Below are positions 8,697-18,902 of a DNA stretch of 43,618 nucleotides, piece after piece. The stretch is from Candidatus Woesebacteria bacterium (GTDB lineage: Bacteria > Patescibacteriota > Microgenomatia > Woykebacterales > 2-01-FULL-43-14). The stretch is taken from NCBI GenBank assembly GCA_020060105.1, contig JAGVAV010000022.1, forward strand, positions 1 to 43,618, written 5' to 3'. The notes beneath the pieces were generated by a model, which was not told the DNA's origin, did no database searches, and saw nothing but the letters and a program-made list of their open reading frames with translations. The stretch's first letter is position 1. Each line of letters starts with the position of its first letter. Position numbers and translations under genes: made by a program.

Positions 8697-10433
8697 TCAC
8701 CTTCTCTTTCCTTGTTCCTTATACAGGGAAATAATCTCCTTAACCGTGGTAACGTCCTCCGGCTTTTTATCTTCCCGAAATTTTATCAGCCTTGGAAAAC
8801 GAAGGGCGTAACCAGGAATCTCGCCTTCTTTACCCGCGGTATGAATCGGAGAACGGGTAATCTCATCGGCCAAAACTTCGATCACAATTTCAGGCTTAAC
8901 CCAAACGGAAGGGACAATTAAAGACTCAACCCGAGGAGGTTTAGTTTCAGTAGTTATACCCTTGGCGAGATCTTTAATCCTAGCCCATTCCTCATCGGTT
9001 AGACCAGTGCCAATCTTACTTACAGTCACAAAAGTGTCTTTTTGATCATCGTAAACAGCAACCAATAAAGCCCCCGCCCCAAAGGCGGTTCTTTTACCCT
9101 TACCGAAGATGTAGCCTAAAATAACGCAATCTACAGTATCGGTAAGCTGGCCAGAGGTCGCCCTCTTTAACTTAACCCAGTTAAAACTTCTCTTCCCAGC
9201 TTCGTAAACTGTATCTAACCTCTTAACCACCACTCCTTCCAGCCCTTTTTGAATAGCGTCGTCTAAAAAACTACTTAATTCTTTCACGTCCGAAACTACT
9301 TTTTGGGGAGTTGGGAAGAGAATATCGTTTTTCTGTAAAGTATTTTCGACTAAACGTTGCCGATCCTCATAAATCCTGCCGGTCAAATCCTTTCCATCTA
9401 AAAACAAAACATCAAAGATAAAAGCCCGCAGAGGGAGTTTTTCCGCCATCTCCGTAATCCCATACTTACGACGTCTTTTAGTTGTCTCTTGAAAAGGATA
9501 AAATTCCTCTGACTCCGGGTGATAAGCTAAAGCCTCGGCATCTAAAATCGCCTGATCAGCTTTAACCTGCTCTTTCACCCCCTGAATCAATTCCGGAAAC
9601 ATCGTCGTCATGTTTTCTAGGTTACGGGAATAGATATAAACCTTCTCACCATCTTTATGGAGCTGAACCCGAAAGCCGTCAAATTTTGGCTGGACAGCCA
9701 CGGTATTAAGTTTGTCAATTACCGCTTGGGGCGAAGGCATCCTCTCAGCCAGCTGAGGACGGATTGGCTTGCCTACTTGAACATTGATTTTTTTAACCTC
9801 ATCAAGCCCTTTTTCCCAAAAAACTCTCGCCACAAGGCCGAGATCTGAAGTTTTATTGTAAGCTTCCTCAAGCGGTCCCCTCAGAGACTTGTCACCAGCC
9901 TTGGCAAAAGATAAAGCATCTAACACCGTTGGATCCCCAATTCCTAAGCGCAAGGTTCCAAGAGGAATTCTTACCAAATACTTTGACGCTAGTGGCTCCA
10001 TATGCTCCAACAGCTCTCCTAAAATTCCCACTCTTTTTTCCACCGACCCTACTCCTGTCGTAGTAGCAATATTATTTAGCGCTTCAAAAACCCCTACAAT
10101 TGTCATTTCCCTTGCTTTTTCTTTCCTTCTTTTCTTCTGCCCTAGTTCCTGGGAAACTAAGCCTAAATCCCCCAAAGCATCAAACTCAATTAATACCTCT
10201 TCTCTGTTTAATCCGTAGGCCTCAGCAATTGCCGCCGCCACCATTTTCTCCCCCATCCCTATCTCTAATGGAACAAAGGAAGGCGTCACTCGTCCTTGGG
10301 AGAGATAAATCACTTTTTCTATCTCTTCCGCAGTCAGCTTGGAGAAAAGTTCCGCTAAGATTTTAACCATTTCATTACGGCTGGATGTCTGATCCAGTTT
10401 TTCAAAATATCGGGCCAGATCCAAAAAAAGCAT
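8697..10433 (-). CDS. ATP-dependent DNA ligase, archaeal/LigB type
   Basis: VQPKFDGFRVQLHK (motif I KFDG), YSRNLENMT, ILDAEALAY, EGVVVKRL, SFNWVKLKR; start refined to second Met of ORF 8697..10439. Confidence 0.92.
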   Translation of the reverse strand: MLFLDLARYFEKLDQTSSRNEMVKILAELFSKLTAEEIEKVIYLSQGRVTPSFVPLEIGMGEKMVAAAIAEAYGLNREEVLIEFDALGDLGLVSQELGQKKRRKEKAREMTIVGVFEALNNIATTTGVGSVEKRVGILGELLEHMEPLASKYLVRIPLGTLRLGIGDPTVLDALSFAKAGDKSLRGPLEEAYNKTSDLGLVARVFWEKGLDEVKKINVQVGKPIRPQLAERMPSPQAVIDKLNTVAVQPKFDGFRVQLHKDGEKVYIYSRNLENMTTMFPELIQGVKEQVKADQAILDAEALAYHPESEEFYPFQETTKRRRKYGITEMAEKLPLRAFIFDVLFLDGKDLTGRIYEDRQRLVENTLQKNDILFPTPQKVVSDVKELSSFLDDAIQKGLEGVVVKRLDTVYEAGKRSFNWVKLKRATSGQLTDTVDCVILGYIFGKGKRTAFGAGALLVAVYDDQKDTFVTVSKIGTGLTDEEWARIKDLAKGITTETKPPRVESLIVPSVWVKPEIVIEVLADEITRSPIHTAGKEGEIPGYALRFPRLIKFREDKKPEDVTTVKEIISLYKEQGKRR

Positions 10434-10449
10434 AAGCACCTACCTAATA

Positions 10450-11505
10450 CTAATGCACCAACTCATAATAAGCGTTTTTCGTTTTTCCTTTCTTCCTTAC
10501 TAACTTCTTAGAAACTAAATCCTTCAAGTCCCTCAATATTGTATCATCGGAAACCATCGGGAACAAAGTCCGAAACTCGGAATTACTAATCCTAGTGTTA
10601 CCTTCCATAAATTCAACGAGTTGAAGTTGGCGCTCGTTTAGCGCCACCTGACCAACCTTACCTTTTAGCTTTAAATCAACGCTTAAACGCTGAACTTTTT
10701 CTTTAACCCTTTGTAATTCGATTGCTAAACCTTCGGTAAAATATTCTAACCAAGGAGTTAGATCTCTTTCCTTCAAGTTTAATCCCTGATTGGAAACTTT
10801 CTGCAAAGTAGCATAATATTGGGCGGGATTCCGATCGTAATACTCCTCCAAAGAAAAGAACCTCTTGATATCATAACCTTCTTTATAAAGGATCAGAATC
10901 GCCACCGCCCGAGCAGTTCGACCATTACCCTCGATAAACGGGTGGATCGCGTTCAGCACATAATTAGCAACCGCCGCCTTCAAAATCGGAGAGAGATCTT
11001 CATTGGTAGTGTGATTTAACCAAAAAACAAAATCGTGCATTAGAACAGGAACCTCTTCTGCCGAAGGCGGTAGAAAAGTAATTTCTCCCGTAGCCCGATT
11101 TTTTAAAGCCACCTGGGTCACCCGATAACAACCACACTGATCCTCAAAAATGACTTTTGTTGTGGTCAACCTATGAATGTGTAGAATTGTCTTTTCTTCA
11201 ATCGGATCTTTAGGTTTAAAACTATCAACAAAATGCACGACATTCCGGTAGTTAATAATCTCTTGAATATCTCGTTCCCGAGCTGTGACCGACTTTCCCT
11301 CTAAAACTTCCTTAACCTCATTAAGATTCAACGGATTGCCTTCAATACGATTGCCGTGATGAACCGTTCGGATCAAAGCTTCTTGCCGAAATCTCGCTTC
11401 CCAAGTAGGGACCAACGGGGCATTCATCACAACTTCCCTCGCCGCTTCCACTCTCGCAATATTCATTAAAATCTTGTTAGTAATAGTAAACTTTGGCTGA
11501 TACAT
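10450..11505 (-). CDS. Fic family protein with C-terminal winged-helix-like region
   Basis: Canonical HPFIEGNGRTARA; N-terminal FTITNKIL and HHGNRIEGN; C-terminal RQLQLVEFMEGNTRISNSEFRTLFPMVSDDTILRDLKDLVSKKLVRKKG. Confidence 0.93.
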   Translation of the reverse strand: MYQPKFTITNKILMNIARVEAAREVVMNAPLVPTWEARFRQEALIRTVHHGNRIEGNPLNLNEVKEVLEGKSVTARERDIQEIINYRNVVHFVDSFKPKDPIEEKTILHIHRLTTTKVIFEDQCGCYRVTQVALKNRATGEITFLPPSAEEVPVLMHDFVFWLNHTTNEDLSPILKAAVANYVLNAIHPFIEGNGRTARAVAILILYKEGYDIKRFFSLEEYYDRNPAQYYATLQKVSNQGLNLKERDLTPWLEYFTEGLAIELQRVKEKVQRLSVDLKLKGKVGQVALNERQLQLVEFMEGNTRISNSEFRTLFPMVSDDTILRDLKDLVSKKLVRKKGKTKNAYYELVH

Positions 11506-11514
11506 CCTCCTTAG

Positions 11515-11537
11515 TTTACCGCATAATTTGCGGTAAA
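11515..11537. promoter_or_regulatory. Perfect inverted repeat, candidate operator of the fic gene
   Basis: TTTACCGCA-TAATT-TGCGGTAAA, 9-bp arms; on the minus strand it fills the spacer between TTGCAT and TAAACT upstream of fic. Confidence 0.6.
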
Positions 11538-11565
11538 TGCAACTAGGCTTTAGGTGGGCCCATAA

Positions 11566-11592
11566 CTAGCACTTAGGTCTTGTCAGTGCTAA
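11566..11592 (+). promoter_or_regulatory. CIRCE-like HrcA operator
   Basis: CTAGCACTT-N9-CAGTGCTAA against consensus TTAGCACTC-N9-GAGTGCTAA (15/18 arm positions, exact N9 spacer). Confidence 0.85.
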
Positions 11593-11609
11593 AATTAATG
11601 TTGTATAAT
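11580..11609 (+). promoter_or_regulatory. clpB promoter
   Basis: TTGTCA (11580-11585), 18-nt spacer, TATAAT (11604-11609); 9 nt before ATG at 11619. Confidence 0.85.
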
Positions 11610-11618
11610 TATTTTCAT

Positions 11619-14204
11619 ATGGAAACACCAAGGTTCACCCTTAAAGCGCAGGAAGCTATTCAAAGATCTCAAGATATAGCCCAAGAAAAAGGCCAACAAA
11701 GCCTCGATCCTCTTCATCTTCTGGCTGCTCTGCTTGGCCAGGACGAAACTGTTATCGGGCCCGTTTTGCAGAAATTAAACGTTAGTCTCAGCGCTCTTAA
11801 GGCTGAGGCGGAAAAAGAAATCGCCAAACTACCCCAAGTCTCAGGAGCAGTTGAAGAAAAAATGTCTCTATCGCCAGAACTAAAGAGGGTCCTTGACTAC
11901 GCTAGTAAAGAGGCAGACCGATATAAAGATGGGTATATCAGCGTCGAGCATTTTCTTTTAGCCTTAATTAGCGTTCGCTCCCAAGCTCAAGAAATTCTCC
12001 TTAATTTCAACGTTAGTTATGACCAAACCCAAAAAGCGCTAACCCAAATCCGAGGAAATCAAAAAGTTACAGACGATTTTCCAGAAAGTAAGTACCAAGC
12101 CTTAGAAAAGTATAGTCGGGACTTAACAATCTTGGCCAAGCAGGGAAAACTCGATCCTGTTATTGGGCGTGACGAGGAAGTCCGTCGAGTCATGCAAGTT
12201 CTTTCTCGGCGAACGAAAAATAACCCCGTTCTAATTGGCGAGCCTGGAGTTGGAAAGACGGCAATCGTGGAAGGCTTAGCGCAACGAATTCTTAGCGGCG
12301 ACGTCCCGGAAACCTTAAAAAACAAACGTCTTTTGGCTCTAGACATCGGCGCCGTATTAGCCGGCGCTAAGTATCGAGGGGAGTTTGAAGATCGGTTTAA
12401 AGCAATCCTTCGAGAAGTTATCGAGTCTGCAGGGAAGATAATTCTTTTTATTGACGAGCTTCATACCGTGGTCGGCGCCGGGGCGGCCGAAGGCGCAGTG
12501 GACGCTTCAAATTTGTTAAAACCCGCCTTAGCTCGGGGAGAAATTCATTGTATCGGAGCAACCACTCTCAAAGAGTATCGTGAATCTATTGAAAAGGATG
12601 CTGCTTTAGAACGCCGCTTCCAACCTGTCTACGTAGGGGAACCAAGTGTTGAAGACACTGTCGCCATCTTAAGAGGACTAAAGGAAAAATACGAGCTTCA
12701 CCACGGGGTCCGAATTACTGATTCCGCTATCGTCGCTGCCGCCAACCTATCTAAGCGCTATATCCCCGCTCGTTTTTTGCCAGATAAAGCCGTGGATCTA
12801 ATTGACGAAGCTACCTCGGCGTTAAAAATGGAAGTTGAGAGTATACCTGCAGAGTTAGACCAGATGAAACGTAAAGTCGTTCAACTAGAAGTTGAAAAAC
12901 AAGCACTCCAGAAAGAAAAAGACCCGGGTTCCCAAAAACGCCGGGGGGAAATAGAAAAAGATTTAGCTAATCTGAAAGAAAAAGCCGCAGAATTTGAAAT
13001 GCGTTGGCAGGGCGAAAAAGAAATCTTAACTAAAGTTAGAGTGCTTAATGAAAAACTTGACGATCTAAAATTACAGCTCGAACATGCGGAACGTGAGGCA
13101 GACCTTAACAAGGCAGCGGAAATTAAATATGGACTTATCCCCCAGTTAGAAAAAGAGGCCCTCATTGAAAGTCAAAAACTAGCCGAGATCACTAAAAAGG
13201 ACCGAATTCTGCGCGAAGAGGTTAGTGAAGAGGACATTGCCAAGGTAGTCTCTCGTTGGACGGGCATCCCGGTGACTCGGCTAGTCGAATCGGAGTCCGC
13301 CAAGTTAGGGGGTATGGAAGAAGAATTACACAAAAGGGTGGTTGATCAAAATGAAGCGATCAAGGCTGTCTCTAACGCCATTCGACGCCACCGGGCCGGA
13401 ATTTCTGAAGAAAATAGACCAATCGGTTCCTTTATTTTCTTAGGGCCAACGGGAGTGGGAAAGACCGAGCTGGCCAAAGCCCTCGCTTCCTTTTTGTTCA
13501 ATGATGATAACGCAATGGTCCGAATCGATATGAGCGAATACATGGAACGCCATTCTGTCGCTCGATTAATTGGCGCTCCCCCCGGATATGTGGGTTTTGA
13601 AGAAGGAGGGCAATTAACTGAATTGATAAGGCGCCGTCCTTATGCTGTTGTTTTATTTGATGAGATTGAAAAGGCTCATCCAGAGATCTTTAACACCTTA
13701 TTACAACTTCTAGATGAAGGTCGACTCACTGATGGCCGCGGCCGAACGGTTGATTTCAAAAACACGGTGATAATCATGACCTCAAATCTAGGTAGTCAGA
13801 TCATTCAAGAGTACGCGGGAAAAAATGCCGCGATTATGGAAACAGAAGTAATGCAACTGGTAAGAAAAACTTTTAAACCTGAATTTTTAAATCGTCTTGA
13901 CGACGTGATTATCTTCCACCCTCTAAGTGAAAAACAAATCACTCAAATCGTGGCTCTACAGCTAGAAAAAGTCAAGGAAAGACTAATGGATAAAGAAATC
14001 ACCCTTAAAATTGATAAGGATGTTGAAGAACTAGTGGCCAAAGAAGGTTTTGACCCTGTTTTTGGAGCCAGGCCGCTAAAAAGAACCATTCAAGAAAAAA
14101 TTTTAGACGAAATTGCTTTACGCATTATCGAAGGAAAAATTAAGGCTAAACAAACCGTAGAAGCCACATTAAATGAAGGAAAGATTGTTTTCAAAGTGAG
14201 ATAA
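11619..14204 (+). CDS. clpB: ATP-dependent chaperone ClpB
   Basis: Two AAA+ modules ([30 protein letters not shown]), ClpN repeats, middle coiled coil, WTGIPV; start refined from the track's TTG to METPRFTL. Confidence 0.97.
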   Translation: METPRFTLKAQEAIQRSQDIAQEKGQQSLDPLHLLAALLGQDETVIGPVLQKLNVSLSALKAEAEKEIAKLPQVSGAVEEKMSLSPELKRVLDYASKEADRYKDGYISVEHFLLALISVRSQAQEILLNFNVSYDQTQKALTQIRGNQKVTDDFPESKYQALEKYSRDLTILAKQGKLDPVIGRDEEVRRVMQVLSRRTKNNPVLIGEPGVGKTAIVEGLAQRILSGDVPETLKNKRLLALDIGAVLAGAKYRGEFEDRFKAILREVIESAGKIILFIDELHTVVGAGAAEGAVDASNLLKPALARGEIHCIGATTLKEYRESIEKDAALERRFQPVYVGEPSVEDTVAILRGLKEKYELHHGVRITDSAIVAAANLSKRYIPARFLPDKAVDLIDEATSALKMEVESIPAELDQMKRKVVQLEVEKQALQKEKDPGSQKRRGEIEKDLANLKEKAAEFEMRWQGEKEILTKVRVLNEKLDDLKLQLEHAEREADLNKAAEIKYGLIPQLEKEALIESQKLAEITKKDRILREEVSEEDIAKVVSRWTGIPVTRLVESESAKLGGMEEELHKRVVDQNEAIKAVSNAIRRHRAGISEENRPIGSFIFLGPTGVGKTELAKALASFLFNDDNAMVRIDMSEYMERHSVARLIGAPPGYVGFEEGGQLTELIRRRPYAVVLFDEIEKAHPEIFNTLLQLLDEGRLTDGRGRTVDFKNTVIIMTSNLGSQIIQEYAGKNAAIMETEVMQLVRKTFKPEFLNRLDDVIIFHPLSEKQITQIVALQLEKVKERLMDKEITLKIDKDVEELVAKEGFDPVFGARPLKRTIQEKILDEIALRIIEGKIKAKQTVEATLNEGKIVFKVR

Positions 14205-14207
14205 AAG

Positions 14208-14233
14208 AAACCACCCGCAAAAACAGGTGGTTT
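14208..14233 (+). terminator. Rho-independent terminator after clpB
   Basis: AAACCACC-cgcaaaaaca-GGTGGTTT followed by agttgtttt. Confidence 0.75.
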
Positions 14234-14268
14234 AGTTGTTTTCTCCCCAGTCTCAAGCGACACCTCTT

Positions 14269-14391
14269 CTAAAAACCCTTCATAATTTTGTCTATCTCCC
14301 TCTCTTCTTCCTTTCGTCGGCGAGCTTGTAGGAATAAACCTAGAATAATCAGTAACATGATGACCAACACAATGCCCACCCCTAAATCCAT
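14269..14391 (-). CDS. 40-aa single-TM small membrane protein (not in ORF track)
   Basis: MDLGVGIVLVIMLLIILGLFLQARRRKEEREIDKIMKGF; SD GGAGGG 7 nt before ATG; hydrophobic helix then basic stop-transfer. Confidence 0.65.
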   Translation of the reverse strand: MDLGVGIVLVIMLLIILGLFLQARRRKEEEREIDKIMKGF

Positions 14392-14493
14392 CTTTTGTCC
14401 CTCCCCGCTGGTTTAATTCTCCTTTGACCCTCAACCTAAAGCGAAGTTCCTCCTTAACCTCTACTGAAAGAATAGTAAAACTTCTCCAATATA

Positions 14494-15321
14494 TCAAGCC
14501 CTTTTCTTCTCTTGAGCGGCTCTAACCAAGTTTTGGACAAGAACAGCTACCGTAATTGGCCCAACCCCTCCAGGAACTGGGGTAAAGAGGCGGGCCTTGG
14601 GAAGAACTGACTGACGATTGACATCGCCTCGAGTTTTGAGCCAATCGCCTTCCTTGTAGGCAGTGGTACCGATATCAACTATGACTACCTCCTCTTTCAC
14701 CATCTCCCCGGTAATCAGGTCTCTCACACCTGTCGAGGTTATTAGAACATCGGCTTCTTTCGTATAAGAAGAAAGGTCTTTTTCTCGACCATCCAGCAAA
14801 ATTGGCTTCCCTCCCCCTTCTTTTAACGCCAAGGCGATTGATTGACCTCCCAAAAGGCCTTTCCCAACCACAACTATTTTCTGGCCTTCTAAAGAAACTT
14901 GGAAACGATCTAGAACTTCTAAAACTGCCTCTGCCACCGCTGTGTGGGGATTTGGTAAAACCCGAAGGTGATCAACATCCTTTTCCAAAGGGATATTCCT
15001 CAAAATCACTTCTGTTCGAAGGTTTTTTGGTAAAGGCAGTTGAACTAAAATCCCGCTTATTTCTTGATCGTGACTTAAGGTGTGAATAATGCTGATCAAC
15101 TCGGTCTCGGAAACGGTTTCTGGAAAATGGTAAACCCTAACTTTTGCCCCCACCTCTTCTGCCGCCATCTTCTTTTCATTAATGTAAACTTTAGAGGCCT
15201 CGTCTTTGCCAACGAAAATGACCGCCAAGACCGGCTTGATCTGACATTCTCTAACTTCTTCTTTTAGTCGCGCTAAAATTTCCGTTTTTATCGCGTGGCC
15301 GTTGACAACTAGTGTTTTCAT
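14494..15321 (-). CDS. folD: Bifunctional methylenetetrahydrofolate dehydrogenase/cyclohydrolase
   Basis: SKVYINEKKMAAEEVG, GILVQLPLP, DVDHL, TPVPGGVGPITVAVL. Confidence 0.95.
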   Translation of the reverse strand: MKTLVVNGHAIKTEILARLKEEVRECQIKPVLAVIFVGKDEASKVYINEKKMAAEEVGAKVRVYHFPETVSETELISIIHTLSHDQEISGILVQLPLPKNLRTEVILRNIPLEKDVDHLRVLPNPHTAVAEAVLEVLDRFQVSLEGQKIVVVGKGLLGGQSIALALKEGGGKPILLDGREKDLSSYTKEADVLITSTGVRDLITGEMVKEEVVIVDIGTTAYKEGDWLKTRGDVNRQSVLPKARLFTPVPGGVGPITVAVLVQNLVRAAQEKKRA

Positions 15322-16514
15322 ATTTGTTTCGTCGGTGACATTTCTCGCAGCCGTTGGATAATCGGAGGCAAAACCTCCAAAACATAATCCATGTCCTCTG
15401 GGCTTGTGTGCCTACCAAGGCTAAAACGTAAAGAGCCGTGGGCAGTTTCTGGAGATAAACCAAGCGCCGTCAACACGTGCGAAGGCTCTAAAGTGCCTGA
15501 ACTACAAGCGCTGCCTGTGGAAACATAAATTCCTTGCCGATCTAACATTAAAAGGACTGACTCTCCCTCAACCCCTTCAATCGAAAAACTGGCTATGTTG
15601 GGAACTCTGTTTTCCCGTGACCCGTTAAGATGAGAATTCGGAACATTTCTTAAAACACCGTCGACTAATTTATCCCTTAATTGAGTAATCTTTTTACCCA
15701 ATTCTTCTTGGTCCTTTTTCAATAATTCAACGGCCTTAGCTAAACCAATAATGTAGGGTACGTTTTCGGTTCCCGCTCTTGAGCGATATTCCTGACCACC
15801 TCCATCTTGCTGGGGAATCCAAGGCGTTCTAGAACGAACGTATAAAACCCCAATTCCTTTCGGGGCGTAAATTTTATGTCCCGCCAAAGCCAACATATCC
15901 ACTCCCAAACTATCTACCTGACAATCCAAATATCCTGCTCCTTGAACAGCGTCGGTAAAAAAGACGACATTTTTGTTTTTCTCCTTTACTGCCTTACTAA
16001 TTTCCGAAATGGGTTGGATCGTTCCAATCTCATTATTCACATACATAATCGCCACTAGAATCGTCTGTTCTTTAATTGCCGACTCAACATCACACGCCTT
16101 GATAATTCCATCTGAATTGACCGGTAGATAGGTGACCTCAAAACCCAATCTCTGAAGATGCTGGCAAGTATGCAAAACAGCATGATGTTCAAAAGCACTG
16201 GTAATAATGTGGGGAGGCTGACCATTAATTAATTTTAGTCGACCTCCTTCTCGGCCTTTAGCCTCAGCGACTCCTTTTATCGCACTGTTAATACTTTCCG
16301 TCGCGCACGAAGTGAAAAGTATTTCCTTTGATTTAGCGCCTAAAAAATCAGCGACCACCCGACGGGACTGATCAACTGCTGCTCGAATCTCCTGGCCTAA
16401 AGTATAAACACTTGAAGGGTTTCCAAATTTCTCGGTAAAATATGGCCGCATCGCCTCGACTACCTCTGGTTCAACTGGAGTCGTCGCGGCATAATCTAGA
16501 TATACAAAACGCAT
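15318..16514 (-). CDS. iscS: Cysteine desulfurase, IscS/NifS-like
   Basis: YLDYAATTPVEPEV, AGHKIYAPKGIGVLYVR, RAGTENVP, STGSACSSG; SD AAGGAGG. Confidence 0.95.
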   Translation of the reverse strand: MRFVYLDYAATTPVEPEVVEAMRPYFTEKFGNPSSVYTLGQEIRAAVDQSRRVVADFLGAKSKEILFTSCATESINSAIKGVAEAKGREGGRLKLINGQPPHIITSAFEHHAVLHTCQHLQRLGFEVTYLPVNSDGIIKACDVESAIKEQTILVAIMYVNNEIGTIQPISEISKAVKEKNKNVVFFTDAVQGAGYLDCQVDSLGVDMLALAGHKIYAPKGIGVLYVRSRTPWIPQQDGGGQEYRSRAGTENVPYIIGLAKAVELLKKDQEELGKKITQLRDKLVDGVLRNVPNSHLNGSRENRVPNIASFSIEGVEGESVLLMLDRQGIYVSTGSACSSGTLEPSHVLTALGLSPETAHGSLRFSLGRHTSPEDMDYVLEVLPPIIQRLREMSPTKQI

Positions 16515-16541
16515 GAAAAGCCTCCTTAAAATAATGTCCTC

Positions 16542-16570
16542 ATTATATTTACTCTCCCCTAGTTATGCAA
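16542..16570 (-). promoter_or_regulatory. Promoter of iscS-folD
   Basis: Minus strand TTGCAT-17-TATAAT; ~27 nt leader containing AAGGAGG. Confidence 0.7.
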
Positions 16571-16608
16571 GCTTCAACTTAAGGTTTGAACTTGGATTTG
16601 GGCTTTAC

Positions 16609-17805
16609 TTATGATACCTGCTTCATCGCTTGTTTTTCGCCTTGATTTTTTCTCACGCATTCTGAATAAATCGCTTCATAATTTTTGATTGTTTGAGACA
16701 GGTCGTGTCGGCGAACAGACTCCAAAGCCCCTTTTCTTAATTCTTCCTGAAGACCCTTACTAGATAAAATTTTGAGTAACTTTTCCGCTAAGTCTGTCTC
16801 GCTTTCTGGATTAAATAAATAGCCGTTGACACCATCTTTGATCAACTCTGGTAAAGCAACGCTTTTAGCCCCAATGAGAGGCACTCCGTAAGCCGCGGCT
16901 TCCAGGCAAACTAATCCTTGAAGCTCTGATTTTGAAGGCAAAACAAAAACGTCGGCCGCCTGATAATAATCCTTCAACTTTTCCTCTGAGACAAAACCGG
17001 AAAAGAACACCTCTTTTAACCTCAACCTTTTAGTTAAGTTTCGTAACGCCAATTCCTCTGGTCCAGTCCCCACTATCAACAGTCCAGTTTTTAGTTTCTT
17101 TTCTAATAGAACGAAAGCTTTTAACAAAAAATCGACTCTCTTTTCTTTAGCTAACCGGCCCACAAATAAAATCCAAGGTAAGTCTTCTAACCCTAACCTT
17201 CTTCTTGCCTCCTCCTTCGAAAAAACCCGCGGACCAAATTTGGAAAGGTCAATCCCATTAGAGACTGCCGCCGCGTTCTTAAGCGGAACATGTTTCTTCA
17301 GAACATCTAAAGCGGTTTGAGTAGGAGCGGTAACATAAGCGCAACGTTGGTAGAAAAAACGGTTGTAGCGCCAAAGCTGAGCGCTAATCAACCCTTCAAA
17401 TAAACCCCCAAAAGGCAAAAAACCAACCACGTTACCAGGCAAGATATGGTTCGTCGCGACAACGGGAATCTTAACTTTTTTGGCGGCGAAATATCCCGCT
17501 ATCCCCAAACCAAAAAAGGTGTGAATATGAACTACTTCCGGAGCCTCTTTTTGGATGATCTTTAGAACCCTCATTAAAGCCAGGGGTGAAACGATCATCT
17601 CTTTTCTTAAGGGAATGAAAACCGAAGGTAATCGAACCACTTTCAAAAACCCGTTAAATTCAATTTTGGATCTTAAGCCTCCTCCTACCGTTAAAACAAC
17701 AACTTGATGGCCTAACTTGGCTAAACCAGTAGCTAGGTTAAAAGTGACTGTAGATACCCCCGAAGCATAAGGGGGGTAGACATCGGAAATAATTAAAATC
17801 TTCAT
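16609..17805 (-). CDS. Glycosyltransferase, GT4 family
   Basis: DVYPPYASGVSTVTFNLA; LFVGRLAKEKRVDFLL; SELQGLVCLEAAAYGVPLIGAKSVALPELI. Confidence 0.92.
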   Translation of the reverse strand: MKILIISDVYPPYASGVSTVTFNLATGLAKLGHQVVVLTVGGGLRSKIEFNGFLKVVRLPSVFIPLRKEMIVSPLALMRVLKIIQKEAPEVVHIHTFFGLGIAGYFAAKKVKIPVVATNHILPGNVVGFLPFGGLFEGLISAQLWRYNRFFYQRCAYVTAPTQTALDVLKKHVPLKNAAAVSNGIDLSKFGPRVFSKEEARRRLGLEDLPWILFVGRLAKEKRVDFLLKAFVLLEKKLKTGLLIVGTGPEELALRNLTKRLRLKEVFFSGFVSEEKLKDYYQAADVFVLPSKSELQGLVCLEAAAYGVPLIGAKSVALPELIKDGVNGYLFNPESETDLAEKLLKILSSKGLQEELRKGALESVRRHDLSQTIKNYEAIYSECVRKNQGEKQAMKQVS

Positions 17806-18902
17806 GTTCTTTCCTTAAGACTTTGATAAATTTCCACCAACCGACTCACGTTATTTTCTAATGAGTAAAACCTTTTTACTCTTTCTCGAGCCGCCTCTCC
17901 TAAAGCTTTCCTTTTCTGAGGATTTTCGATCAAGCTCTGAAGAGCCCTCTTAAGTTCTTCTTTTAAGTTACTTAAATTAACGTGTATACCAGCCTCGCCA
18001 GTTACCGTCGTATTGGCCTCGATATTCGAAGTAACCGGAGCCAAGCCACAAGACATCGCTTCAAGCAAGGAGATTGACATTCCCTCCACCTCTGAGGGAA
18101 GAACAAAGATATCCCCACTTTGAATAATTTGAAGTTTTTGCTTCTGATCTTTGATAAAACCGGTAAAAACGATATTTTCATCCCCCAAAGCTTTTTTCCT
18201 CAAACTTCTTTCCGCCAAACCCCCACCCATGATAACTAGTTTTATCTCCTTCGGCAAACCCATTTCTTGAAAGGCTTCAACCAAGCTTTCTACATTCTTA
18301 CCTGTTTCTACCCGACCGAAGTAAAGAACAATCAGCTTAGCTCCTAGAGCCTGCTTAAAACTTTGCTCGCCCGGCCTGTACTTCTCAACGTCCACCCCGT
18401 TGAAAACCACCCGAACTTGTTCTTCCGCCAAACCGTGCCGAACAAAAAAATCCTTCTGTCTTTGAGAAAATGTAATCACCCGACTAACTGAAGTAAAGAT
18501 TTTGCTGTAGAAAAGATATGACGTCTGCGTCAAGATTCCCCACAAGCTATGATTCGGATTAAAAGGGGCATGAAAGGTAACTACTAAGGGAACCTTAAAC
18601 TGACGGCAAATTTTGATTAAGGCAAAATCATCCGTGGAAAAAGCTAAATTTGCGTGAACCACATCCGGCTTTAACTCTTTTAGGGTCTGACGGATCCTCG
18701 AAGAGCCGTAGCCAATCGAAAAAAGAGGATGGAGAAAACGGCTTGGTAGTTGGACAATCCTAAGGGCAGGCAAATCAACTTTTGCGGCGTAACCCAACCA
18801 ATAAACTTCGTGGCCTAAGGCGCGAAGCGTCTTAACTACTTCCTGAGAATAGATAAAATCACCGCCAATTGCGTGGTTTTTAGCGTACCAAAGAATTTTC
18901 AT
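17802..18902 (-). CDS. Glycosyltransferase, GT4 family
   Basis: YFGRVETGKNVESLVEAF; LPSEVEGMSISLLEAMSCGLAPV; 4-nt overlap with downstream gene. Confidence 0.92.
   Translation of the reverse strand: MKILWYAKNHAIGGDFIYSQEVVKTLRALGHEVYWLGYAAKVDLPALRIVQLPSRFLHPLFSIGYGSSRIRQTLKELKPDVVHANLAFSTDDFALIKICRQFKVPLVVTFHAPFNPNHSLWGILTQTSYLFYSKIFTSVSRVITFSQRQKDFFVRHGLAEEQVRVVFNGVDVEKYRPGEQSFKQALGAKLIVLYFGRVETGKNVESLVEAFQEMGLPKEIKLVIMGGGLAERSLRKKALGDENIVFTGFIKDQKQKLQIIQSGDIFVLPSEVEGMSISLLEAMSCGLAPVTSNIEANTTVTGEAGIHVNLSNLKEELKRALQSLIENPQKRKALGEAARERVKRFYSLENNVSRLVEIYQSLKERT

Noticed and set aside
12059-13543. Antisense ORFs opposite clpB
   Set aside because: Low-complexity shadow frames of a strongly conserved gene; no independent start signals
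14090-14497. 135-aa minus-strand ORF
   Set aside because: Overlaps the clpB 3' end and its terminator; a better-supported 40-aa ORF with SD occupies part of the region
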